Source: Selaginella moellendorffii (lineage: Eukaryota; Streptophyta; Lycopodiopsida; Selaginellales; Selaginellaceae). From it: 64,000 nucleotides of DNA. Both the position numbers and the translations under genes were made by a program. Below are positions 55,682 to 64,000 of the stretch, in pieces. Position 1 is the first letter of the stretch. Each line of letters begins with the position of its first letter. Location of the stretch: contig NW_003314303.1 in the NCBI RefSeq assembly GCF_000143415.4, positions 678,131-742,130 on the forward strand. The letters run 5' to 3'. A model generated the notes under the pieces. The model was not told the DNA's origin. It ran no database searches and saw nothing but the letters and a program-made list of their open reading frames with translations.

Positions 55682-57583
55682 TGTGAGACACAAAATCCCT
55701 AGGCCCCAAAGTGGAGCCGCAAGGGTGCCATGTGGTGGTGGCCGAAGCGAAAACCAAACGAGCGTAACACGTTTGGACTAAAAGCTCTAATTTGAAAGGT
55801 TGAGAGCGGGAGTGGAAATCCCAACAAAGTGCTCGAGGAACGAGCACGAAGCGAGCAATAAGCGAGGCTCCAAAAAGGGACCCAAAAGGACCAACACATG
55901 ACACGTGGAAGAGTCTGAGATGGACCTGAGTTGGAGTCCGAAGTGGAGTCCGCGAAGGACCCCGAGATGGAGTCCGAAGTGGAGTCCGAGAAGGACCCCA
56001 AGATGGAGTCTGAGGTGGACCCTAGATGGAGTCCGAGATGGATCCAAGATTGAGTCCGAGACGGACTCGAGATGGAGTCCGAGATGGACCCGAGATAGAG
56101 TCCGAGATGGAGTCCAAGGTGGAGTTTGAGGTGGACCCAAGATGGACCTGAAATGGAGTCCGAGATGGAGTCCGAGATGGACACGAGATGGAGTCTGAGA
56201 TAGACCCGAGATGGAGTCCGAGATGGACCCGAGATGGAGTCCGAGATGGACCCGAGATGGAGTCCGAGATGGACCCAAGATGGACACGAGATGGAGTCCA
56301 AGATGGAGTCCGAGATGGACCCGAGATGGAGTCCAAGATGGAGTCCGAGATGGACCCGAGATGGAGTCCGAAGTTGAGACCGAGATTGAGACCTAGACCG
56401 GGACCGAGACCGGGACCGAGATCGGGACCGAGACTGAGACCGAGGCCGAGGCCGAGACCGAGCCCGAGGCCGAGGCCGAGACCGAGCCCGAGTCCGAGTC
56501 CGAGTCCGAGTCCGAGTCCGAGTCCGAGTCCGAGTCTGAGTCCGAGTCCGAGTCCGAGTTCGAGTCCAAGTCCAAGTTCGAATGTGAGAGGGTGAAAGCC
56601 CAAAGCATTTGTCCCCCAGACCCTAGGGGGTTTGGTGAGCTCCAAAAGTATAGTGAGGGGGAGGACTGCAATGGAGCCAGTTTGGCCAGGAAAGGCTAGT
56701 TTGGCCCAGGAAGGCCAGACCCAGTGTTGGGTGATGAGCTGCCCACTGGGAAGTCCAAGACTAGAGTGAACACAAGCCGACAAGCGGGGTAGCTTGGTAA
56801 AGTGTTCAAGAGCCGGCTCTAGTTCCCCCAGGAGATCGACTGGCCGATGCTCCCAATCCAAGTGTGGGTGGCACTACCTACTTGGATACCTAGTGTGGCT
56901 CAACAAAACCTCACTCTAAGCCCATGGCTAGAGCACCCAAAGGCAGAAGGCGAGGAGAGTACCCATGAGGCCCGCGTAGGGCCACGGTGTTCCGAAATGT
57001 TGTCCCAAAGTCCCAGACTGTGGAAAGGAAAAGGAGTAGCCCTCTGGTGTGGTGACAAAGGACACGGTCACCTAATGAGGAAGTCCCAGAGGACAGTTGG
57101 ACTTAGAGGTCGAGTCTGTGGGCCTTGATCTAGTGGCAGTGTTGGTGAACACGGCCATTGATAGAGAGGGACTTGGTGGGGACCGAAAAAGAGAAATTGG
57201 GGAAGGTTATTCCCCAAGTCTGCGAGCATCCTAAGGATGCTAAAGAGTGGATCTGGGATGATCACTCATGAATGGATGGCCTAGTCTATGAGAGACAGGA
57301 TTGCAATGTAGGTGGTGTTGGACCACTGATGTGACCAAGGTGAATAGGTATGGCCTTAACGTAACGGGCTGATATGTCGGTGGTACCTTAGGGTGTCGAT
57401 CATGGGATCGAACACGGGGAGCACTTGGACCAAGTGCTAAGTTGAGTGGCATGGATGCCATTCTCGGGGCTAGCAAGCCCCAAGTCCTGAGTTGGACTTA
57501 TGGAGGTTGTGAATGAGACTCCTCCAAGTGGTCAGAGGTGTGGTTAAGTGACTAAAGTAGAATGGAAAAATTAGTCACTTACA
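55682..57583 (+). mobile_element. Solo LARD LTR copy f in a Ty3 element
   Basis: The 1,902-bp LTR runs from TGTGAGACAC to CACTTACA with no interior. The flanks are GCTAT (55,677-55,681) and GTTAT (57,584-57,588), a target duplication with one mismatch. The interrupted Ty3 text continues on the other side. The minisatellite spans about 55,905-56,590, with a long (GAGTCC)n run at 56,488-56,570. Confidence 0.9.
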
Positions 57584-58026
57584 GTTATCTCATGCAAGCA
57601 TGTCACCAACTCCAAAGCGTTAATCAATGGAGTATCACTGTTGTTTGTCCCAACAATCTCTTTTATAGTGCCACCAACTTCAATATGCAGAACATTACGC
57701 TCCCAATCGATCCCTGGCTTCCTGTCATAAAACCATTCCTTCCCAAGAATAACGTCTGTGCGACCAAGATCCATAACCTGGAATGAAGGATGGTCAAGAA
57801 TCCCCTGAAACGTCAAAGGAACACTCGGAGCCTATTCACCATAAACACGAGTGTTATGTCCATCTGCCATAACCACCTCATAGATTACTGAACTTTTTTC
57901 CACAAGCAAACCAAGTTTCTTCACCACCTTGGAGCTTAAAAAGTTGTGTGTAGCACTTGGATCGAAAAGAATACTAACAGCATTACCCTGAATGTCCCCT
58001 TTGGCCTTCACAAGTTGATTGCGCAT
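57584..58026 (-). pseudogene. Ty3 retropepsin-type protease relic
   Basis: The minus strand reads QGNAVSILFDPSATHNFLSS, where the catalytic D-S/T-G-A of the aspartic protease has become DPSA, then the flap region and LGRTDVILGKEWFYDR. A stop lies at about 57,830. It connects to the RT entry at 55,681 once the solo LTR is disregarded. No gag is found upstream; the element is truncated at about 58,030. Confidence 0.85.
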
Positions 58027-58035
58027 AGAACTATT

Positions 58036-58662
58036 AATCTCTATAGAAGCTCTATTTCGTTAAAGTGGGATTTATTCAGTAAAATGGGACTAGGTACAAA
58101 TTTTCAAGTATTTGAAAATGACGTGAAATTATATGTTTTTTGTCCAGGGGCTAGACATATCTGGGGCATGGTGACTAGCGCGGTGACTTTGTGTCCAGAC
58201 TGAGTCCATCTGGTTGTATAAAAAATCTCATTGTCAAGGTGAACAAGCCGAATCTGAAGCTAAAGAAGAGCGATGGCATGCGCGCACACACTATTTGTTT
58301 GTTCATTGAGCGTGTGGTGAGCTTTCCAAGATGAACGTCATTCCTATTAGCCAGACATATAACTTAATGGTGAGAACATTTAGATATTATTCAATGTTAT
58401 CTTTTTCTAACGAATCTAATTGTGAAGGTGTAGCAAGAGGCATTGCTAGTCTGGAGAAGTCATTTAACTCATTTGACCCTTAGTGTATTTTCATGAAACT
58501 AAATAACATTCATATTATTAAGGAATTTCTCTAGTACCTTTTTTTTACGACATAGAGGCTTGCATTTCTTTCAAAGGTGATTTAGTAAAAGGCCTGAGGG
58601 CACATGCCATTCTATTTCTCAGACCGGTATTAAGATATACTAGTGCAAAGGGCCACATGCCA
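58036..58662. other. Non-coding spacer with an inverted copy of the next gene's last exon
   Basis: No gene is called. At 58,237-58,260 the plus strand repeats, in inverted orientation and with one mismatch over 24 bases, the acceptor and last-exon start of the downstream gene (58,677-58,700). Similarity continues with gaps into ATGGCATG (to about 58,281). Two ATGGCATG-type motifs lie at 58,594-58,610 and 58,650-58,663. Confidence 0.7.
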
Positions 58663-61600
58663 TCACGCCTCCTCTGATTCAGATTCGGATTGTTCACCTT
58701 GAAATAAAATACATTAGAAACTTAGTAAAGGAATATTAATGAATCTCACCTTGAACCCGGGTTATGAATGCTCTTGCTGCATCTCTTGCATGGTCTGGCA
58801 AGGTGATGGTGGCACTCTGCTTCCGCATCCAACCATGCACAACATTATCCACCGATATGCTCATGCTGGGATCCCTTGGATTCAGCACCCATCTCTTTTC
58901 TAGGCAATCCTTCGTATATCCGGAACTTGGCTTGAACCACTCCACAGTTACATTGAAGGAGTTAGTTTCCGCGTCCTCCTCTGCATCAGTGATGCAGCGC
59001 CCCACCCATATCATTTGTTTTTTATTACTGGGTCTGACAAGCACGACCATTCCTTTGCAGACCTGTACTGGATTGAATGCTGAATCCGGCTTCTTGTTCC
59101 TCGGCCCACAATAGTGATCCTCAACATCGTTATCTGTCATTGCATTTCCAGAGGACATTGTTCCGCTACTATCTGGTGCTCTGGGTTCTGGCCAAAAGGA
59201 CTCTTCCAATTCTTCATATACAACCGGCCCATTTTGGATAGCAGATATAATCTTCTCCCAGTATTCGAGCAAAGGCTTGCACCTCTTAAAATAGGATTCT
59301 CCACCAAACACCAACCCCCTCTTCCAGAAGGCAATATGCTATCTAATCCCGGCCACTATACTTTCCTGGTCTTTGAGTCCATCCGGGTGCATCGGCCGTG
59401 GGGAACCCTGAGGAATCATAGGTTCCCCAATTATGGGATCTCTCTTGAAGAGTTCAATGCCATCCACTGGCAGCCACACTGTGTCCCATTCTCTCATCTT
59501 GTACCTCATCACTGGAGCACCGTCACGCATGCTGAAATGAAACTGAAGAGGCTTGGAGTGGCCAATCAGCGTTTCGGATCCGTCCCTGATGTAGCCTCTT
59601 ACAAACCCCTTAAAGTCTGGAACCTCTGTCACAAGTGCAGCTTCAACAGTGCCTTTGATGCAATTTTGGAATTCATCGTAGAGTTGTGGGAGGGTGAGGA
59701 CATTGGATCGCCGGAGGGACTCTGCCAGGTGACTGAACATGGCATCGACGTCTTCATGAGTGTGCCCAACCATGAGAAAGCCAAGTGTAACCGTTTCAAA
59801 TATGCCTTTGGCAACAAGCATCGCCAAGTACGCGAAGACGTACATGTTTTTGTTCTCACTGCCAGCATTGTCTGTTTGGAGCAGAAGATGGGGTGGAAGG
59901 CCACATCGGCCGCAAGAACTTCCTTGAGATTCTGCTTCGTTTGGATGAGGCTGTGCATTCACCGGGTGACCAGCCTCGTCGTAATGGCATGAGGCCTCAC
60001 GTGATAACCCTACAATCTGACGGCCAACATATTCACTAGGATGGCATGGGGCCCCACGCGATACTGCAAGCCTTTGCTCCTCCTCCAGCTGAACCCTGTA
60101 TGGGGTTCGATCGACAAGGGCCTTATACAAGGGTTGGCCGTTCAGCTCAGTCTGCGCACTTTGCAGAGACCTTAAGTGTTTTGCTAAGGACGCAATCATC
60201 ATGTTTGCACCCCCGCCACCCCATAGAGGTACAAAGAAGTTCCCATAGTTCTGGGCACCATGCCCATGAGCGATTATGCCAAACAGAGACACAGGCAGCT
60301 GCATGGATGAAGAGATTGCCTTGGGGGCAGGATTGAGTCGAGGTAAGCACGTCTTTTTCTGATCCATTTTGTCGTGGATGATGCAGAGGTAAGAGTCAGG
60401 TCTCTCCATGGAGAGAATCCTGTTATGATAATATGCAGTCCTGCAGCTTCTCTGCTCGATGTTGTGGTCGAGCCGCCTTCTAACCAACGTCTCTCGCTCT
60501 TGAGCGCTGCAAGAATTCTTCGACAAAGCCATTTTGATAGCAGTGCACTCGTCACACTTTGAAAAGCTGGAGTACTTTCCTATACTCACATCCCTGAACC
60601 TGTTGCTCCACAATCTACTAAATCTAGACTGGCTCAGCTTCCTGTAGCCATTACTCTGGAGTTCCCGATTCACATCTTCCAATATGGCCCCCTTGGTATA
60701 CATGGAAGGGAGAACTCGTTGGGTGTCTCGTGTTCCATCTTCCAAGAGGCGGGTTTTATGTGGTTGCTGCTCGCTACATGTCTCGACAAACCTCTTGAAG
60801 ATTGCCTCTCCATATACAACATGACCCCTGGTTTTGTGCGTACCGTCGTTCCCATGGACTGCCTGTTGAACCCTTTGTTCCTCGAACTCAGTTTTGATTC
60901 TGTAGAATGTGGTTCGAGGGACTCCATAAATGATTCTCCATGCCTTCATGCAGACCAAACCCCTCTGGAAGACCATGCCCCCCACCTGATGTTCTGAAGC
61001 ATCAACAGATGACCGTAATGCCTCATACACAAAATTGCAAGCTGCCTTCCAGGACAATGTCTTGTATCTTGCTCTCTCCTCTTCAATAGCATCCCAATCA
61101 GCATGTTGACAGCACCTCCTCTTGCAACAAGCAACTGTCGAGACCATTCGAACCTCCATCGCCATTTTCTGCCTTTTCAGTTCGTTGCTCAGATCCCTTT
61201 GGCTGCGCTGTAGGAAGGTGTACTTTCTTTTCCCATGAAGAGATGTTCTGTCATCAGTTGTAGTGGTGTTTGATTGTGAATCCTTCACATTCTCAAACAC
61301 TAAATGCCTCAATTTCCACCGCACAATGCTTCCAATAGTCAGACTGTTTTCTTCTGTGTCAACAACCTCTAAAATTGCAACTCCAATATCATCCCAGCCC
61401 AATTCTTGATTAGCAACCGCATCTCTTGGATCGACAACTGTGGCTAAGCCCTCAGCTACCACCTCCCCCTCGGGGTTGTTTAGAAACACCTTTGCCTGAA
61501 TCCATGTAGCACGGTTCTTAAGATCCACGGAGGGAACATGCGTCGCACTTGTGCTGTCCCCAACATCTGCTTTCTTTTGAAGATTTTTCAAGGCAACAAC

Positions 61601-61804
61601 AACATTTACCCCGACGACCATCTCTCCTCGTTCAATAGCGACCACATTCCCATCGAAGACAGTCTCTACTGATACAGCAGCATTGCCTTCCCCAAGCCTT
61701 TGACAGTGTATAACAAAGTTCCGATCCATAGACACAAGGGTCCCTTTTGCAACTCTCTTCCCACCATTCAAAATGTAAACCTTTTCCCCAACCCTGAAGG
61801 CCAT
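58663..61804 (-). CDS. DUF7869-type large protein with in-frame amber codon
   Basis: From ATG at 61,804 the frame is open for 821 codons to TAG at 59,341-59,339. It then continues open in the same frame to a 52-bp GT-AG intron (58,749-58,698) and a 35-base last exon ending TGA (58,663): 1,029 codons with one internal stop. Residues about 1-80 and 100-175 look like two tandem modules of the DUF8039 kind (VAKGTLVS, VAEGLATV). A CCKRRCC cysteine cluster lies at about 225-232. Residues 470-700 hold the DUF7869 region: HDKMDQKK (Asp478, Asp481), LLLQTDNAGSENKN (Asp645) and VGHTHEDVDAMF (Glu684). This spacing could fit a DDE/RNase H-like nuclease, perhaps transposon-derived (inference). The function of the family is unknown. 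It may be a pseudogene or use readthrough. Confidence 0.7.
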
Positions 61805-61890
61805 TCTGAAAGTGCAGAAAAGAAGTTAAGACCATACAAAAAATGATTGGAGAATGGCCTAAATCATAACATACCAAACAACCTCAATAG
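61805..61890 (-). other. Probable 5' UTR intron of the DUF7869-type gene
   Basis: A GTATGTTATG donor (61,874) and TTTCAG acceptor (61,806) define a 69-bp intron whose acceptor lies one base before the ATG. The exon upstream (from 61,875) begins next to an ATGGCATG-type motif at 61,891-61,908. Whether an earlier coding exon exists cannot be decided. Confidence 0.55.
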
Positions 61891-62076
61891 CATGAGGCCA
61901 CATGCCATTATTCAAACATGCTATTGACACCCACATGAAATTTCGCATTCACAAAATTGGCATGAGGCCTCATGCCATCTTGATATACACACAGCTGCAG
62001 GCAAGTAAAAACATACATGACAATACGCTAGCCATGAAATTGCAAGGGCCCAAGATGGCATGTGGCCTCATGCCAT
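61891..62076. repeat. Three ATGGCATG-type near-palindromes
   Basis: Copies lie at 61,891-61,908, 61,958-61,977 and 62,055-62,076. The middle one, TGGCATGAGGCCTCATGCCA, is a perfect 20-base palindrome. Further copies are in the gene body (59,984-60,005 and 60,041-60,062), after its stop (58,650-58,663) and at 62,678-62,763 and 63,654-63,740. Confidence 0.85.
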
Positions 62077-62170
62077 TTCTAAATGTGGTCCTAAACCATT
62101 CCATGGTGAACATACCAGGAAGCACAAGTGCCGAATATCAAGAGGAAGCGGTAGCCACACCAAAGACAGT

Positions 62171-62350
62171 GCCGCTCGCAACACCGCAACTACTCGTAGC
62201 GCCGCTCGCAACACCGCAACTGCTCGTAGCGCCGCTCGCACAAACTGCCACTCGCATAAACTGCCGCTCGCAATGGCGCTCGCAATGCCGCAACCGCTTG
62301 TAGACGCATAAACCACAGCTCACAACGCCGCTTACACAAGCAGCGCTCAC
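62171..62350 (+). repeat. GC-rich minisatellite, 30-bp unit
   Basis: Two near-identical 30-bp units (62,171-62,200 and 62,201-62,230) start GCCGCTCGCA. They are followed by decayed pieces of the same unit to about 62,350. Alternating GCTCGCA/GCCGC text makes Ala/Val/Ser-rich ORFs on the minus strand that are not taken as genes. Confidence 0.8.
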
Positions 62351-62612
62351 TGCGCTCAGCGGAACCAAGAACACGGCGCACAAAAATGATAGACCTAGGA
62401 ATGAGTTCGAGAATTCAAAAATAACACACGCTTGAACGTCACATCAAATCCTCTGACAAACCAGATCTTATGATTCCTCTGACAAATTTCAAACTGAGTA
62501 GCTTCTAGACTTTGCTGTCGGAGGTTGAACTTTGTCACATCATGTCCTTGCCTCGATCCAGCTGTGCCATGTCAGTGATTCGAACTTTGCCATGCCATGT
62601 CAGCGATCCGCG
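62351..62612. other. Spacer, no gene seen
   Basis: Non-coding. Contains TGCCATGTCAG at about 62,564 and again near 62,593, resembling a half of the motif found around the DUF7869-type gene. Confidence 0.5.
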
Positions 62613-63131
62613 CCAAGATTATTCGCCGTGTAAAGGAATAATTATGCTGTGTGTGTACGTCCATTTATGGCAATATAATGCCACATGCCATTCAAAGAAT
62701 AATGCTAGTCGAGCATCTTTTGGTGCATTTTTGGGTTCAAAATTGCATGAGCCCACACGCTATAAAGTTTACCTGTACCAAAAATAGAAACAGCTTTATT
62801 TACTTGGGAATTTATATGGCTGAGGCATTTTTAAACTTACAAACACATGCCCTACTTACATTCCTTTGGTTGCTTAAAATTCAAAAATATTATAAACCTT
62901 TCTTTTTGCATTTTCAATGTTTTCAATTATGGTTTTTGATTTTTGCAGGACCAGCCTAGTAATCTATTTGCATCCCGTCATGTTTATAGCTAGCTTTCGT
63001 TTGTCCCCTTCGCTAGCCTGAGATACATCTGCTCGGCATCTGCCTCTTACAGCATTTGCCCAGAAAGGGCATCTTTCTTCACGCAGCATTTGCCACATGT
63101 TTAGGGTTTAGGGTTTAGGGTTTAGGGTTTA
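62613..63131 (+). repeat. Direct duplication, copy 1, ending in TTTAGGG repeats
   Basis: CCAAGATTATTCGCCGTG at 62,613 starts a segment repeated from 63,599. Both contain the two ATGGCATG-type motifs, the AATAATGCTAGTCGAGCAT text and the TTTGCCCAGAAAGGGCATC stretch. Copy 1 has about 130 bases (from about 62,875) that copy 2 lacks. Confidence 0.85.
63100..63131 (+). repeat. Interstitial telomere-type repeat (TTTAGGG) x 4.6
   Basis: Four perfect TTTAGGG units plus TTTA. This is the plant telomere unit. The tract is followed by ordinary sequence, so it is interstitial. Confidence 0.9.
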
Positions 63132-63598
63132 GCAATTCAGTAGCTTGATAAACATGCAAATACAGAACTTGATGCAAAATCCTTTGATATGTCACAATGC
63201 CCCTAGGACCATAAACACATTTCAATAGAGAGGGTCCTTTCATTTCATAACTCCTTACGTAGATCTTGGTGAAACCAGAGTTAGTGAAGTTGGTTTCTTG
63301 TGATCCCGCATCTGATTGTGATGTCCCTTTGCAGTGTCGATGGAAAGGTCAATGCACACCAAACTGTAGAATCTTGGAGCAAAATAACGGTCGGATCTAT
63401 GGCAAATGCCCCTGAAACATTGTAAGGCTCGTGTGGTCTCATGTGGTGTCCGATCGAGATGCTTCTTTGCAGGGTCATCAAGAAGGACATTGTATACCAT
63501 TCTGTAAAATCTAGTTGCGATCTAACGGTTGGATCTCCAGGAAACTCAAAACAATCTCGCGCGTGTTAGAATATTCTAGGAATATACTCCTATGTGCT
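63132..63598. other. Spacer between duplicated segments
   Basis: No gene is called. It seems to contain two diverged units of about 150 bp, each with a CTTTGCAG run and a CGGTYGGATCT run (63,327 and 63,391; 63,463 and 63,524). An 81-codon minus-strand ORF (63,500-63,255) has no recognisable domain. Confidence 0.55.
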
Positions 63599-64000
63599 CC
63601 AAGATTATTCGCCGTGTAAAGGAATAATTATGCTGTGTCATTTATGGCAATATAAGGCCACACGCCATTCAAAGAATAATGCTAGTCGAGCATTTTTTGG
63701 TGCATTTTTTGGTTCAAAATTGCATGAGCCCACACGCTATAAAGTTTACCTGTACCAAAAATAGAAACAGCTTTATTTACTTGGGAATTTAAGTGGTTGA
63801 GGCATTTTTAAACTTACAAACACATGCCCTACTTACATTCCTTTGGTTGCTTACATTCCTTTGGTTGCTAGCTTTCGTTTGTCCCCTTCACTAGCCTGAG
63901 ATACATCTGCTCGGCATCTGCCTCTTACAGCATTTGCCCAGAAAGGGCATCTTTCTTCACGCAGCATTTGCCACATGTTTAGGGTTTAGGGTTTAGGGTT
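63599..64000 (+). repeat. Direct duplication, copy 2 (runs off the window)
   Basis: Second copy of 62,613-63,131, shortened internally, with a short local repeat of TTACATTCCTTTGGTTGCT at about 63,834. It reaches the TTTAGGG tract at 63,978-64,000, which is cut by the window end. Confidence 0.85.
63978..64000 (+). repeat. Telomere-type repeat (TTTAGGG) x 3.3, at window edge
   Basis: Three TTTAGGG units and the start of a fourth. The true length is unknown because the window ends here. Confidence 0.88.

Noticed and set aside
59114-59992. 292-codon plus-strand ORF opposite the DUF7869-type gene
   Set aside because: Antisense shadow of the coding frame; no family features. The minus strand has the domains and introns.
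62068-62383. Ala/Val/Ser/Cys-rich minus-strand ORFs
   Set aside because: Produced by the GCCGCTCGCA minisatellite; no domain and no start context.
63255-63500. 81-codon minus-strand ORF
   Set aside because: No recognisable domain; lies on diverged internal repeats.
63100-64000. Chromosome end (telomere)
   Set aside because: The first tract has fewer than five units and ordinary sequence follows. The second reaches the window edge, so a true telomere there cannot be shown.

Overview
The window looks like nuclear DNA of a land plant, most likely a lycophyte such as Selaginella; the genus is an inference. The plant-specific families support this: tau-class glutathione S-transferases (GSTs), a PSPG-box glycosyltransferase (UGT), a LONGIFOLIA/TRM-like protein, a WEE1-like kinase relic and PLS-type PPR relics. 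So do very short introns (47-79 bp) and TTTAGGG telomere-type repeats. No bacterial, organellar or RNA genes were seen.

Layout. (1) 1-13,281 is a nest of LTR retrotransposons. A Copia element (6,634-8,856 and 12,910-13,281) is interrupted by two copies of a non-coding, long-LTR (about 1.7-2.0 kb) element, called LARD here. An inversion of about 8.4 kb (about 1,694 to 10,055) has scrambled the order; undoing it on paper restores one LTR, one LARD interior and the Copia reading order. (2) 13,282-50,232 is a tandem array of one genomic unit, all main genes on the minus strand. In transcriptional order from the right, each full unit has a PPR relic, a WEE1-like relic (plus strand), GST3, a HAD/FCP1-like phosphatase relic, a TRM-like relic, a UGT, GST2, GST1 and a GST scrap. 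Only the tail of one copy is left at 13,282-14,425. Copy A runs 14,426-25,875, copy B 33,573-47,065, and copy C starts at 47,066 and is cut off at 50,232. A Ty3 retrotransposon nest (25,876-33,572) sits exactly on the A/B junction. (3) 50,233-58,035 is Ty3/chromovirus wreckage on both strands plus another solo LARD LTR. (4) 58,663-61,874 is a large minus-strand gene of the DUF7869 type with two short introns and one in-frame amber codon. It lies among many copies of a near-palindromic ATGGCATG-type motif. (5) 62,613-64,000 is a direct duplication whose copies each end in a short TTTAGGG tract.

Function. The apparently intact genes are GST2 and GST3 in copies A and B and the UGT in copies A and B. 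These are two conjugation (phase II) detoxification enzyme types, glutathione and glucose transfer, carried and amplified together on one repeat unit. Other passengers (GST1, TRM, HAD, WEE1, PPR) are decaying, often with different lesions in each copy. The third unit made a fused GST2/GST1 gene that then acquired a stop codon.

Limits: percent identities, expression and assembly correctness cannot be judged from the sequence alone. Splice sites are chosen by GT-AG consensus plus protein-family continuity.
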